Part shown: positions 37,601 to 51,161 of the stretch, piece by piece | Numbering within the stretch: the first letter of the stretch is position 1 | Layout: each line of letters begins with the position of its first letter | From: Lates calcarifer | Lineage: Eukaryota; Chordata; Actinopteri; Centropomidae | Direction of reading: 5' to 3' | Assembly: GCF_001640805.2 (NCBI RefSeq) | Contig: NC_066855.1 | Span: 15,470,236-15,534,235 of the forward strand | DNA length: 64,000 nt | Notes under the pieces: generated by a model | What the model was told of the DNA's origin: nothing | Databases searched by the model: none | Seen by the model: the letters and a program-made list of their open reading frames with translations, nothing else | Translations under genes and position numbers: made by a program

Positions 37601-37881
37601 TTCTCCCATTCATATTACATGTGGTCATTTGATCCATTATTGGACATAAAAACTTTTGAACTGCAGTTTTTTGTGGCTTTAAAGTTATTAAAATCATCCT
37701 ATTCCAGAATGTCTGTATCATATTCTGCATCTGTTTGTTTCACCTCTTTATTGAAGTGAAATATTCAAACCCAAAACTCCATATTTTTATGGCAGCACCA
37801 TTCAATTAAATGTAAATGTTCTAGATTTCTTTGCATCACTTTTAGTAGTAGTTACACTAGTGTCATGGCTGAGAAGGCAAT

Positions 37882-38110
37882 GTCAGTCTGACAGTCAGTC
37901 CACTACTGTGATTTGGAATTAAATATCTTAATGGTAATATATGCTGTGAAATTTGGTACAGATATTCATGATACCCAGGCAATGAAGCTTACTGACTTCA
38001 TTGATCCCCTGACTTTTTCTTTAGCGCCACCATGAGGTTGACATTGGTGGTTTTGAGTGAACAACTATTGAACTGACTTTGACATTCATCATATTGCAGT
38101 TCCATCTTCC
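37882..38110 (+). mobile_element. Teleost interspersed repeat (GCGCCACCATGAGGTTGAC)
   Basis: It contains cagtcagtccactactgtga, gtgaaatttggtacagatat, gatcccctgactttttcttt, agcgccaccatgaggttgac and gtttgag-like gttttgagtgaacaactatt. I recognise the order from a high-copy fish repeat. It is the inverse orientation of the element at 34130-34435. Confidence 0.65.
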
Positions 38111-39189
38111 CATATTGTGCTATAGTGGAGGTTTGTTTTGTGGTTTTGGTTCGCACTGACATTGTCTCTTAGTCTCATTTACACATTGCCCTTAGATTTA
38201 GCCTGTCATGCTTAGTATCTGGTACCTCCACTCGAATCTAAAATAAAGTTCAGTGTGTCTGAACAGTGTTTGGCTGAATTGACTGACTCACTGGCAGGCT
38301 GCTGCTGTTGAGCTTGTTTTGTGGTTAAAGTAATTTACAGGAGTATAAGTTTACTCCTACTTTAAAAGTTTGATTTTGGCATTACAATGGTATTGTTGTC
38401 TATAGTAAATTGTACAGTAAATGGCGCACCCTGAAGTTGCATTAATAACCTGCTCTGTTCACTCCACAGCTTGATGATGCTGTAGTTTCCACTGAGCACC
38501 TGAGTGCCTGGCTCAGACATGAGAATATGAGGTCATTTATCTCACTCTGCAGTATCATCACCAGTAGGCAGTACACATTAGACCAAATACACACACACAT
38601 ATACACACTGAGGAAGTGTCCTGCCTAGAAACAGCACTGACATCATTCACAGATAGCTAATTTATGCAAAACCAATTCCATTTCCCCCCAATGTCTTTGC
38701 CACTTTTCATGCTCATTTTTTATGTTTCCACTCCCTGTAAATCTACACACTTATGCTATGATTATGTTCATACATATAAATATGGATGTTTATGTAAGCT
38801 ACTTACAGACTGAATCATTAAATGAAGAGGGAGAGCAGAGGCCCTGCTGGCTGATGGAATATTCATAGACAGCTTTTAAGGGTCACAAGGGGTGAAGGAA
38901 CGGGTAGACAGAGAGAAAAAAAGAGGGAGCGTTGCACTGCTATACTCCCATCTTCCAAAAGTATTGTACATCAGATTTTTCCATTTAGGCCCAGCTCTTG
39001 AATAAGTCAAAAGATTGCAGTGCTAGACTGCACCAGGTGTTTTGTTTCATAAGTCCATGCAGCAGGTCTCTGTGTGTGACATTTGCAAAATTAGAATTTT
39101 TCAAACAATCGGGAGATAATGACCATTTCCAAAAGATGCTAACCAGTCATGACTGCTGACTAAGACTGGTGACTGCTATTAATTATTTT

Positions 39190-39240
39190 CAATAAAGCAA
39201 GTACCCAAATTCAATTAACCATAATATATCCTCAGGCCCA
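39190..39240 (+). repeat. Dispersed repeat shared with 42745-42795
   Basis: The segment aaagcaagtacccaaattca with attaaccataatat closely resembles acagcaagtaccaaaatcca with attaactgtaatat 3.55 kb away. It is a short remnant of an unnamed repeat. Confidence 0.4.
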
Positions 39241-42200
39241 CCAGAATGAAAACAGAGATGAGAGGCTTGTTCTGAAGTATGGTTGATAAATGTGCTTGGT
39301 TCCACAGCATCACAGAGCAGTCAATCTCCTTTCATTTTTAATAAAAAAAAGAGCAAATAGTAGCCAATATCCAACCTGTGACAGACAGGCAGCTTCGCTG
39401 AGCCTGGAGGGAATGTCCCGCCAGCATGAGCCAGATTTCACTCATCAGGTTTATGGCACAGTGCAAAATGCTGCATGACCGGTTACACCTGTAGGACGAC
39501 TCTGTGCCAAATCAAAGCTTTGATAATTTCAGGAGACAAAGCCTCAGAGGGTTCCTCCTCCATTACCTTCATGAGATAACAAGGCTGAAATCCCTCAAGG
39601 TCGCAGCGCGTGCGCGCACACACACAGATATACAAACACACTCCTCATATGCCACATCCTCTCCTTGTTGTCCCTCTGTTTTTGGCTTTTGCCACGTCCT
39701 CTATTATTTGCTGTTGCTGCCATTCAGCGTGAATCATGTCAAGATTTCCATGGTAATATTATAGCACCATCAAAGTTAACTGCTGAGATCTGTGAACATG
39801 ATGTAATCTCTAAAGAAAAAAAGTCACAAACCTCCATGTTTGCCAGACTTATTTGGAAGAGAAAACAAAAGCGAGTAGTAAAATTATTACTCAAACTGTT
39901 ATCATCACAGTTTACAGACCAACTTGTTGATCTAACTTTAAACTACTGAACTTACTGTAGTTGTACTTGTAGTGACATGTCATGTGTACTTGCTCTTAGT
40001 ACAGTGTATATAGTGCTAACATAACTGATAGAATTGATGATAGAATAAACTGGAGTTATTCTACTGTATGGATTAAACAAACAAGATATAATGTGTCAAT
40101 CAGTGAGATTTAGAGGTGCTGGAGATTTGTATGTCTGTATTCTAAGCTAAGCTAACCATTTCCTCCAAATAACAAATAAGTGCAGCTCCACAATGAAAAT
40201 ATTTTCTTTAATGTTCTTTCTTTACACCAAATCACCCCTGCTTGGTGTCATGTAGTTTCTCAACCTTTTCTCTCTTTATTTTATTATTATTTTTATATAA
40301 CTGTGTTACATCAGTGGGCCAAGGCAGTGACCACTGATTCTTTCTTCTCTCCTGCTCCTGAAAAAGCCATGGGCGGCCCACCTGCACCAAGGCTCTCCTC
40401 TCCATCAGAGTTTTGGCTTTAGATGAGTCACTGTACCATATTCTTTCAGGGAAGAAAGCCTCACCTCTTTCCAAACTCTGCTTTGCTGCTCTCAAAAGCA
40501 ACTCACACCTCCCACCACCCTATCCCGGCTGTTTTCCATTGTTCAAGAGCAACCCCACCGACTGCACCAAAAAACCCACCATGTCTTTGCACAGGATTGC
40601 AATGATGTGAAATATGTTTTTTCTTTGATATGGAACCTTGAACATTGTGTGACAACTGCAGGGTGACATAACACGATCGAGGTTGTGTTGCTTTTGTTGT
40701 TAGAGAACACCTGGTTGCTTAGGAGACTGAAGGAATGTGATGTAACTGCAGTGTAATGTGACCACTCACTATCCCTGCCCAGTCACAGCACTGTGCCGAC
40801 CACAGAGGCATAATGTGGAGTAATGCACTGAACGTCTATGTGTGTGTGTTACACCAGAGCAGCTAAAAATATATGTATGACAGAGAGGCTGTAAAGTAAC
40901 AACAGGGAGTTATAGTAAAAAGTGAGACAGAACCTCGTGTGTGACTGTGACTGGAGAGATCCTGGTTTGAGAGAGAGGTAGAAAGTCTGCGTTGGGCCTG
41001 GAGTCTTCACGCTCACTGGGGATTCACATGATTCTTTTTGTGTCTCAGAGAAACCAGGTTACCCACTTGCTTGCCACTCGTTACTGGACTGCCTAAACTC
41101 CCTCTGGTGCACCTAAAAATAAGCACTCACACTCTGAGAATGTCCCACCAGTGTTTTGCAAGAAAATGTCTTATTGTTGACATCTCAGAAAGTGTTTGCT
41201 ATTTTAATTCTGCTGCCACTGTGGCATTATTCCTCTGCTTATGTTACATAAAATACGTACACAAAGGAAGAAGAGCAGAGTCAGGCCTATTGACGACACT
41301 GTCACACCTCTCCGAACAAAGAAGACTGCTTCTGTCTAGGAGTCAGACGCAACTGACAAACTGTCGTCAAATTGACTGCAAGTATACAAAGAATAATTTC
41401 ATCTGTGATATAATCTTTGTGTTTGCAGCAGGGCCCAGGCACAGCGCATAGATTTCCAATAAATATGTAGCTGAAATACAGAGAGCCTTAGAGAGAGTGA
41501 CACGCAGGCTACTGAGCAAGACAGAGGAAGCACTGAGTTATGTTTGGATTCTGTCTGCTGCATCCGTTTTCTTTTGCAGAGAAGATTTAAGGTGGATTTT
41601 ATTTATTTAGGATCTACACTTTGGTGACTTTGTAAGAGAGGACCCAGCTGCTTTGAATTCACAGCCTCCTAGTCTTTGATGGTGTGTTTTTGTGGGGGAA
41701 CCACAAAGGACTTGCAAGAGTTGCTTGTTAACAGCGGACATGCAGCTAGAAAACAGCTTGTTAGCTTGCCAGCACAGGTCAGGAGGGCAGAAATATCAGG
41801 TTTATCTTTTAACCACAGCAATGTTCAAAGGTACCCTGTGGACTATTTGACCACTAATGGTGCTATGGAGTGATGCATTGATGAGCAGGTCCCTGTTTAG
41901 TTTTGTATCTTGTTGTCAAACATGTGAATGAGTGTTTGTGCACAAACATGTGGATGACATTCAAGCTGTTTAGAAGTCAGTAATGAAAATCTGTAGTGCA
42001 TGCGAGCAAATGAATGTGCCTGCAAAAGTATTTAAAAATATTTAGCCCAATATGTAAAAAACAACAAGAACAAAAAAAAAAAAAGGAAATACATGCATAC
42101 AATACACACAATGTATTTTGATGAGCAAGACTTAATGTTGGGTACCTTTAACGTAACCAGTAGCATAGATAGCTTGCAAAGTAAATGCTGACCAGAATGG

Positions 42201-45200
42201 CAGCAAAGCCCCTGAAGGTGTGCTCAGAGGTGAATTTTAGGCATGGCAGGACTGCAGAGAAAGATGTGAGTGAGAAAAAAAACAGATGTGAATTCATCTG
42301 CAAACTGAGGCATAGAGTTGAAAATGTTTCAGCTTGAGTGAATAATTCCCACTTTTCCCTGGCCTGCATGACTCTTCATCCTAAACTTGTAGAGAAGAAG
42401 GTGGGAGCCAGGAATAACATATCAGACAGAACTGTAGTTACCGGTCTGAGATCAGATGGAGCTGTAACACTAACACGTACCAACACACTCACACAACACA
42501 CACACAGCGGGTGCTTATATTCCAAGCTAGCTTAAAGCTAACCTCTGTATAGTAGGTACTAACTGTTGGCTGTTAGTGGCAAATAAACACAGACTGCACA
42601 AATGGTTCTGGCCGCAAACTGAACAAAGATAAAACAGGGCTGCATAGTTCCACTGCTGGCTATTTATTTGTATTAGATTTTAATGTGACAGCAGCACAGA
42701 ATGACTTCCAAGTACTAAATACTACAGACATGGTGTCAGTGTCAATCAATACAGCAAGTACCAAAATCCAATTAACTGTAATATCTTTGGGCTGGTATTA
42801 AAGATGAGAGACACACACACATACTAATACTACTTTAGCCTGTTAACAGAGCTAATAGTGTGTGGGAATAGTTTAGTCTGAACCTTTTGAAACAAACTGA
42901 AATGTAGCCATTGTTTGTTTGTAGTAAATTAAAAGGGTACATGCAATACTGGTTTTATTTTTCAAGCTAAGTACTCATCCTGACACAAACCTTAACATGT
43001 TACATATTAATGGCTGTAGCTAGTGTTGTCCCATGGGGTAATAACAACACTGGAAATAAATACTGGGTATCATGGGAATTGCAATTGCACTTAACTAACA
43101 GTGGCACATTTACAGTGGTGGTTATCAATTTTCATGGGCCCAGTAAAAAATAAATCAAATAAAATCCTCCTCAGCTAGCACTGTTTGTATCTGAAAAATT
43201 GATGACTCTTAAAACACAGGGAGACTAGGCCAGGTAGAGTATTAAAGGCTGACCATACATCCATGATAACATCATGAAAATGTCTTTTAAATCATCCAGA
43301 AAGAGAGCAGATTTAGGTCTGAAAACATCAGCAAACAGTTTGGTCCGTGTGTAAAAACTAATGGACGTTTCTGTCTCATTTTAACAGTACCACATCTATT
43401 CAGGGTCCAAGAATGTGTTCAAGGACACTGTGTTTCCTGCAGGAAAGCCTTGGTGGTGTTGTTTCTTGCGTGGGCTGCTGTCCATGGTACTGAAAGCCAA
43501 TATCCAGATGAACTGTACACAAAGGACAGAGACAATGAATTCATGGTTCCCAGTGCAAATCAATGCCATCATATCGATAATTCAGGAGGATCTATCTTCA
43601 TTCTCTCCTCATCATTCTCCCCACGCTGGGACAAAAAGTCTCATCCTGTGTGACTAAAGAAAACAGATCCCAGAGTTCACAGCTCATGTCAAAAACAACA
43701 CTCCTGCTCTCGTGTATCGCCTTCTTTTGTTGTGTGGTTGATGTTGCAGTCAAAGATCTCTTCTCAACACCTCATCTTTTATTTCAAGCCATAGAGAGGT
43801 GTTACATGTGTGCATGGGCTCACTTTATACAGACAAGGAAGAAGCTGGAAGCGGGCAGGCGTGTGTGGTAGAATGGTGTTTCTTCAGTTAATGAGCTATA
43901 CTATGTGTGAACTGTGCAGAGACACGTGAAGGGGTTCAATGCCCTAACAAGTATGTTGTTGTGCCTGTGTCTGGGTGTAATAATTGGCTGTCGAACACAG
44001 CCCTTGCACCTGTTCCTCTAAACAGAAAGCACAGCCCAGCCAGCACAACTCTTTAGCTGCCTGCCTCCATTCATCTCTCCCTCTCTTTCATTCCCTCATT
44101 CTTCCCTTCTCTACATGTTCTATCTTTGTTCATCCTGTCAGCTGTGCTGTAATCTAGTGTAGTTGTTTGCTTTATCCTCCACAAGTGTTGCATGTCCCCA
44201 ACTCCCCCAGGTCACTTGGTTACAGTTCATTTCTCTCTCCTGTCATTCTTTTGTCTGATTTTTTTTTTTTAAATTCCTGCATCTCTCTCCCATTCTGTCA
44301 CTGGCTGCATGTGCCTGTTCTTAGCAAACAGAGAGTGTGTGTGCTGACTGCTGGTGCACGTGTACCTCCTTCATTAACCACTGTGTGTGTGAGGAAGAGA
44401 TGCTCCACTTATGACTTTAAACCATTTCATTCATCAGCCATACAGATAGGGACGGTTTAAACAGATGCCTACTAACCTGCTGGAGGGATGAAATATCTCT
44501 AATGATATTTTGGCTTCTAATCACAAGACTGAGAGTAGAGTCCCTGAACATCCTAAAAAACAGTTTAGCTGGCTGGCTAAAAACACAAACACATGGATGG
44601 AGTACAAGTGAGAGGAAAGTCTGGCTCTCCATATTGCAGAGGTGGGACTTTTGTTTTTGTTTTGCAAGTCACAAATCTTCACTGTAAAGTCCAATGTTAA
44701 GTCCTTTGTGTCTTACGTCCGAGTCACTATTAGGTCCTCTCAAAATTTAGAGACATTTTTAAATAGTTGCAACGGTAAATTGCAAAAGTAAAAGTTATAT
44801 TTACATTACAAAGGAGGAAAAACAGCTCTGCCCAGATGTTGCTGTGTGCAGGGTGGAGTGAGAGTGCACAGAAAATTCTAATTTGTTGGACCCAATCTAC
44901 GTGGATCTTTTTGGGCATAGCCAATCACTGTTTAAATGAAAGATGGATAATTGTACAGACAAGAACACTGAAATGTAGTGATTATCTAGCACCATTAGCA
45001 CTGTACTGTTCCAGTCAACAAGCAGCACAAGACCCTCATTTTTATTTGTTATTTGTTTTGCATGTTGCCTTTGTTTTTTTGTTGTTTTATATCAATTTTT
45101 TTTATTGTAGTCACCTGTTTTCAGTCAGTCTGCTGGACTACACAGTTAAACTCCTTCTCATACAGTGTAAATGCCTGCTGCTGTATTCAGACTCTAAGGG

Positions 45201-45841
45201 TTGCCAGGAAAATGAAGACTTCCTGCACACTGTCCTTTATAAGATATTTTTTCATCTTTGAGCTTGGGAAGGATAAGCCTTTCCAAGCCTTTCCAAGGCT
45301 TAAGCCCAAGTAAAGCCCAAGTTACTGGTGTTAAGGTCAAAGTCAAGGTGTACATTTTAAAAATTATTTTGTCATTTTATTATTTTGGCATTGATTCTGA
45401 AACTCATATTTCATATCAAGACTAAAAAATGGAAACAACATCCAGCACTAGGTTATGATACAATATCAGTGTGTGTGTGTATGTGTATGTCAGTGTGTCT
45501 ACATGTGTTCTAATGTCCCTCTGTTGAAGTAGTTCTCTCATATGTGTGTTTCTGCCTGTGTGTCTGAATCAGACTCACTGTGCCAATGTGACATTCAGTT
45601 TTACTCCAGCATCTCTCCCCAGATCGTACTCCTCCCTTCATCCCCTCAGACTTCAATAATGTTGCTCGAGCACATTTCCTATGCCCCTTACTCCTTCCTC
45701 CTCCCCCTCACTGTCTTTTGATTGCCCCAGCACACACATATATGTGCACACATGCTCTGCCCTTCATCCCTTAACACTCTAGTCTATATGGGAAGATGAG
45801 CATCACAGGGCAGCAGAGGGTGGAGGGTTGGAGGGTTTAAT

Positions 45842-45850
45842 ATGTGTGTA

Positions 45851-45897
<47 letters not shown>
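45842..45897. repeat. Composite (GT)n(GA)n microsatellite
   Basis: An interrupted TG/GT run passes directly into about 16 GA units. Confidence 0.93.
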
Positions 45898-45898
<1 letters not shown>

Positions 45899-46184
45899 CT
45901 GGGGAAATGGAGAGAGAGGCCATCAGTGGCTGGGCAGTTGCATTGTCCTTTGCCAAGGACAGCGACTTTCATTAAAGTAACGCCTTGACAAGGAGGCGCA
46001 TGTGCAACTGGAGCACAGGTCTGGATGAGCATAGGTCTCTCCACTGTGTATAGATGATGTCAGGCACGTGCACACATCATGAGCACTCTGCTCCCACACA
46101 TGTTTATCATATATTCTTTCTGATCCAAGCCAGTGCTCCCTTTCCCCCTCACACATCACATCTTATCTTTGGACTCATCCAACA

Positions 46185-46216
46185 AGCAGCAGCAGCAGCA
46201 GCAGCGGAACCACCAC
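46185..46216 (+). repeat. (AGC)7 followed by (CAC)5 trinucleotide repeat
   Basis: Seven AGC units run into a short CAC/ACC array. It lies in tbkbp1 intron 1 and is not inside a gene that I can support. Confidence 0.85.
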
Positions 46217-47142
46217 CACCACCAGCCAGCAGCATGCACTATTAATTAATCAGCAGCCACAGATTGTCACATCAGCAGAGGGAGCCAATTAAACACTTGG
46301 TTATATTTTCTGTTTTTAGCCAGGTTCTCATAGATCTTTATTTCTTAAAATAATGGAAGCCAGTGTTGAAATTAATCTCAGTTTTTGTAGCTCCATCTAC
46401 AGCTCGCAGTAGTTTGGGTAATTTCTATCACACACGATTGGATTTGAATTTGTTACATAATTTAGAAATGGAATAAAGATTTTTTTTTTTTTTTGTATGA
46501 TGAGAGGGTCCAGCTCTCCTCGAATAAACCTCTGTCTGCACAAAGCCATGTTATGCTTTGCTTTTTATGACGCAGATGTGTGGGTATGTCTGTTACATAT
46601 GCTTTTGTGTAGTGCATTTTCCATGCATTTGATGTCTCTGCATCTGATGCAGCTTAGTCCCTCCATGTGTCTGATTTCCACACGAGAGCAGTTAATTTGA
46701 GTTCAATGAGGCTGAAATTGAAATCTAAAAATAAGCAAATACACAATCAGTGTGTGTTTTAAAAGCCTCTGATACTGTAGCAGTGGTGATTCTAGATGCT
46801 ATTTGAATTATTTTTCATTTCATGCATCTTTGGTATAACATCATTTTTTATTTAAGTCATTTTTAGCATATTTGTGTTTATGTGTGTGTGAGAGAGTGTG
46901 TGCCAAACCCCGACTATCAGTCTGTCTTTTAGTCAGTGCATGACAGCAGAACAGACACACTGGAGGAGGATGTGATGTTCTGTGAAGCTCACAAGCCTTT
47001 AGATGCCGGGGGAACAAGACAAAAGTGAGAGCCAAGTACGAGTCAGGGCCACTGGCGCTGGAATGATTCGAGCTGCTCCAGCTGTCAAGGTCTCTGGCTG
47101 GCATTAATGTATGAATTTACTGTGAGGCGGAAGCTCACAGAG

Positions 47143-47174
<32 letters not shown>

Positions 47175-47187
47175 GTGTGTGCGTGCG
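47143..47187. repeat. (GT)n microsatellite with GC interruptions
   Basis: GT dinucleotides interrupted by several GC steps. Confidence 0.92.
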
Positions 47188-49078
47188 TCATGGGATCTGA
47201 CTGATAACTGCTTTCCACTTCAAGGCTGTGAAGTAATAGCATGCTGTACCGTTTTGCATTACAACATCTTGCTCACCACCTGATCCTCCTTAGCAGCAGG
47301 TCATGAAAGCATGGCCGACAACTGCAGCATAAACAAAACCACAAAACCAGAACCACACTGTGCTGTGTATACTAATTACAAACCATTTATACATAAACCA
47401 TAAGACTCTCCTCAGAGGACGGGACCCTCGCTGTGTACTCTCCAGTGAAGCCACTGCACAGTAAGCTTCGTATGATATCAGAAAGCTTCAACACAACATA
47501 AGGGCTGTGATATTTTTATTAATGTGTTGATTATTTTTCAAAAGAAGAAAATTGTTTATCTCAAAAGTCCTCGGAGTCCAAGGTGACTTCATCAAAAATC
47601 CAAAACTTAATGTTATTCACTTAAAACTGATATAAAAGCAAAGCAAGCTGACCTTTACTTGAGAATCTGGAACCACTGAATGTTTGGTATCTTTGTTTGA
47701 TAAATGATTTAAAGGGAGACTAAGTAACTTTTTAAAGAAGATATTAGATATAACTCCCTCCTTCACAAGCAACAAAAAAGAAAAAAAAAATACACCATCG
47801 CCCAATTCAGGATATATCATCTACTTTTCAAAGATTTGAGAAATAAACATTCAAATGTGTACTACTAACAGTTATACTGTACATATGTGCAGCCTAAAAT
47901 AAAATGTTTCTGCAAGTTGAAATGATAATTCTTTTTATTGTAAAATGAAGATTTAAAGCCACTTGAGGTGAGCAGAATAAGAGCTGGCAGAGTGGTTTCC
48001 CATCACACTCAGTCATTTGACCTATTGTTATCACAAACATATTGATTAGTGCCATGTTAAATATCTCCATCTGACCTCCTGTAAGGCTAACAGTAACTGC
48101 TGCTCCCTCACTTTCTCTGTTCACCACACTGCGTGTCTCATCTGTCCTGAGCAGCCATGTTTCCCTCCATCCTGCTGCCATGCCAACTGTGCATTGAGAG
48201 AAAACATCGTACTCTCTTTCTTAATGTGCTTTGCTACAGCTGAGACCAAATTACAAGCTTTATTTCACTGGGAAACACACGAGTGCTCATGAGTCATCCA
48301 ACTCACTCACTGTATCAGCATGTACAGTGTGTACATGTGTGTGTTTATTGCATGTACACCACATGTTAGTGACTGTGTGTGGCCATGGTTAATTGAGGCT
48401 AAGTGATGTTGGTAAAAGGAGGGTGGGCTTTAATTGCAGCCAGAGGAAAAATAAGTCATTCTTATCTCACCCTCTACATCTTTTTTTCACTGGTCTTTGC
48501 TTTTGGGCTGCAGCTTAGCTCGACTTTGACTCAGATTTCAGAGCGAGGGAATCCAAGTATTGGATTGGCTGTAGTAATAATGAGGAGATTAATGTCTTTT
48601 GTGGGGAAAGTTCTCATTCAAAGTCAAGATAGAGCAAGAGAGGGGGCTGGTTGGAAAAAAAAAAAGAGGGGGGGCAGTTCGCTTCAGCTCCGGTGGAAAG
48701 AAAGATGAGGGGAGTTGTGGAGAAAAGAGAAATGGAGTAGACAGAAAACAGAAAACGGAGGGGAAAAAAATGCAGCAACACAGCTCATTGTCTCCATCCT
48801 GCCCCTGCCATCAATCTCCCGAATGGCAGCTGCCTTACTCACACACTCACACACACACGGCACTCTGCCTGCCTGCCTACACGGCTGATTCCCCGAGTGA
48901 TGAATCATGGCACGGTATGGCATGGCACAGCACAGCATTTGTTAAAGGTGGTGTTTTTCTCCTGCACTGACAGGCTGTATAAGTGCTTTGTATTGTGTGT
49001 GCGTACGTGTGTTTATATATGTGTACGTTTGAGCGTGTGGGTGTGGATATTGTGGAAACTCTGGGCCTGGTGGCTGTG

Positions 49079-49080
<2 letters not shown>

Positions 49081-49118
<38 letters not shown>
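49081..49118. repeat. (GT)19 microsatellite
   Basis: Nineteen perfect GT units. Confidence 0.97.
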
Positions 49119-49120
<2 letters not shown>

Positions 49121-50197
49121 AACATACATGTGTTTTGAGAGTACATAGAGCTCTGAAGCCATGTGTCTTCTAGCTAACCAAGCCTGAACGCCACACAGCA
49201 ACATCTTTATTTCACAGAGCTAAACAGAAGCAGAGCTGTTACCCAGCCTTTAAGTACTAAAATATCAGGGTTTTGATCTAAAAAGGAAAAATGTATTGTA
49301 TGTATTGTTGTCTATTATTAGATGTGTATATTAGTTTATTACATTATTCTGTAATCAAAATAATTAAAGTGTAATTTCATGTAAAATCTGATCAAATCAG
49401 GGCTTTAGCTACCACTGAAGACGCAGGTCTCCTCTGTTTTTTCTCTGGGAATCTGAGGGTTACAGCACAGAGGGGGAGTCTTCAATTAAAAACCTAAACC
49501 TGAATGGCAGCAGAGGGTGGCCTGGGGTGGCCACTTGCCACCCACTTATAGTTTCCTCTGGAGGGGTCTTGAAGGGTGAAGCTAAAATTTATTAGATGAA
49601 AGTGCAAACAGGAACAAAGGAACCAAACTCTAATGAGCAGAGATTCAGGTGCAAGCTACAAAAATACTGCAAGCTGCTAATAATGGTATTAATAACAAAT
49701 AACGCAACTGATAGATAATAAATAAAATGGCATGCCCACAAATTATCAGGAGCTTTTTTCTTAGATACACACTTTCTGACTATATGTAATAAACCTCTGT
49801 GCAGTGCCATACCACGCAGAAAGAAAAAAAAAACAGAATCTGATTCTAATTTCTGTGCAACCCCAAAGTGAGTACTGGCTTCAGCTGATCTGAGCAAGGA
49901 TTCAATACCAAGTTTTGCAATACTCAATGCTACAGACACAGTCTGGTTAGTTCTCAGAATATATTAATGTTCAATACCAAACCACCAGAATTTGATCCCT
50001 GGAAATGTCAAAATGGCTTTGAAACTGCATTTGGGGAAATGAAATCTAAATCTAATTGCAATTCAAAACACTAATTGAAAGTCATATGCACAAATTGTCT
50101 GCCAAGGTCTGTAAAGATGATGTGTGGACAGAGGATTTGAAGGCACAATCAGAAATCTAAACTAATCTAAATGGACTAAAGTAGACCACATATTTCG

Positions 50198-50198
<1 letters not shown>

Positions 50199-50237
<39 letters not shown>
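50199..50237. repeat. (CA)19 microsatellite
   Basis: An uninterrupted CA run. Confidence 0.97.
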
Positions 50238-50240
<3 letters not shown>

Positions 50241-51136
50241 TGCACATTCTGCCTCCTTTCCACATTGATTAGAAAGTGGCAGTACTAAATATATACTAAA
50301 ATAATGATACCCATTTGCACTAACATGTAGGCACTCTGTACTAATTTGAGCAGTGGAGGTGGTTACTCTCTATACTTGACACCTGCAGGCAGGTGAGAAT
50401 GACAATTTCTCAAGGTACCTGACTCAAATAGTATTTGTTGATATGTCTTGGCATTAGTTTGAACCAGTCTGGAGAACCAGATGGTTGGATTTTATCACAT
50501 CAAGCTGGAGTTGAAGTTATTAGGCTAGTTACCAAAGACAATATGATATTTGTGTTCATGAATTATTTGTCTTTGAGAAAAAACAACAACAACAAAAACC
50601 TGACAGTTTTGGCAACATCAGACAAAAAAAAAAATACTCAGACAAGATTTCTTTTCTGTGGCTTTAAATACCAAAACTGAATTACTACATCCACTGTATT
50701 GTCCTATATGACACCAGCCTTTCCTCTGGTACTTCCAACCAACTGCAGCTCCTTCTTTCCTTCTTTCTTTTTTTTTTTTTTTTTTGGCCAATGTTTTTTA
50801 GGATGCAGCCACTTGCTACATTTATGTTCTCTTTGTCTAGGTTGTTTGTTTTATAATCACTGTGAAAGAAACAGTATTTGATTTGGATCAAACTTGTCTG
50901 GTTGATCTGTTTAATAATGTCGGAGCACAGCATCAGTATAGATTCAGTACATTGGATTAGTGCATCAGTATCTGCTACCTATCTCTCACACACACAGAGC
51001 AGTTGTACCGCTTGTGTGGCTGCTGCTTTGTCCTTGTACTGACACACATACACACACATAAAACACACACTATCCTTGCACTGACTTATTTCCACACTCC
51101 ACACTGATGTGCATGTGCTCACATGTCCGCATCAAT

Positions 51137-51161
51137 ACACACACACACACACACACACACA
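51137..51161. repeat. (AC)12 microsatellite
   Basis: An uninterrupted AC run. Confidence 0.95.

Noticed and set aside
41038..41451. Plus-strand open frame of 137 codons in tbkbp1 intron 1
   Set aside because: No similarity, no domain and no coherent splice context; compatible with chance in this long intron.
44836..45261. Plus-strand open frame of 141 codons in tbkbp1 intron 1
   Set aside because: The translation is a composition-driven hydrophobic mix with no recognisable family and low GC content.
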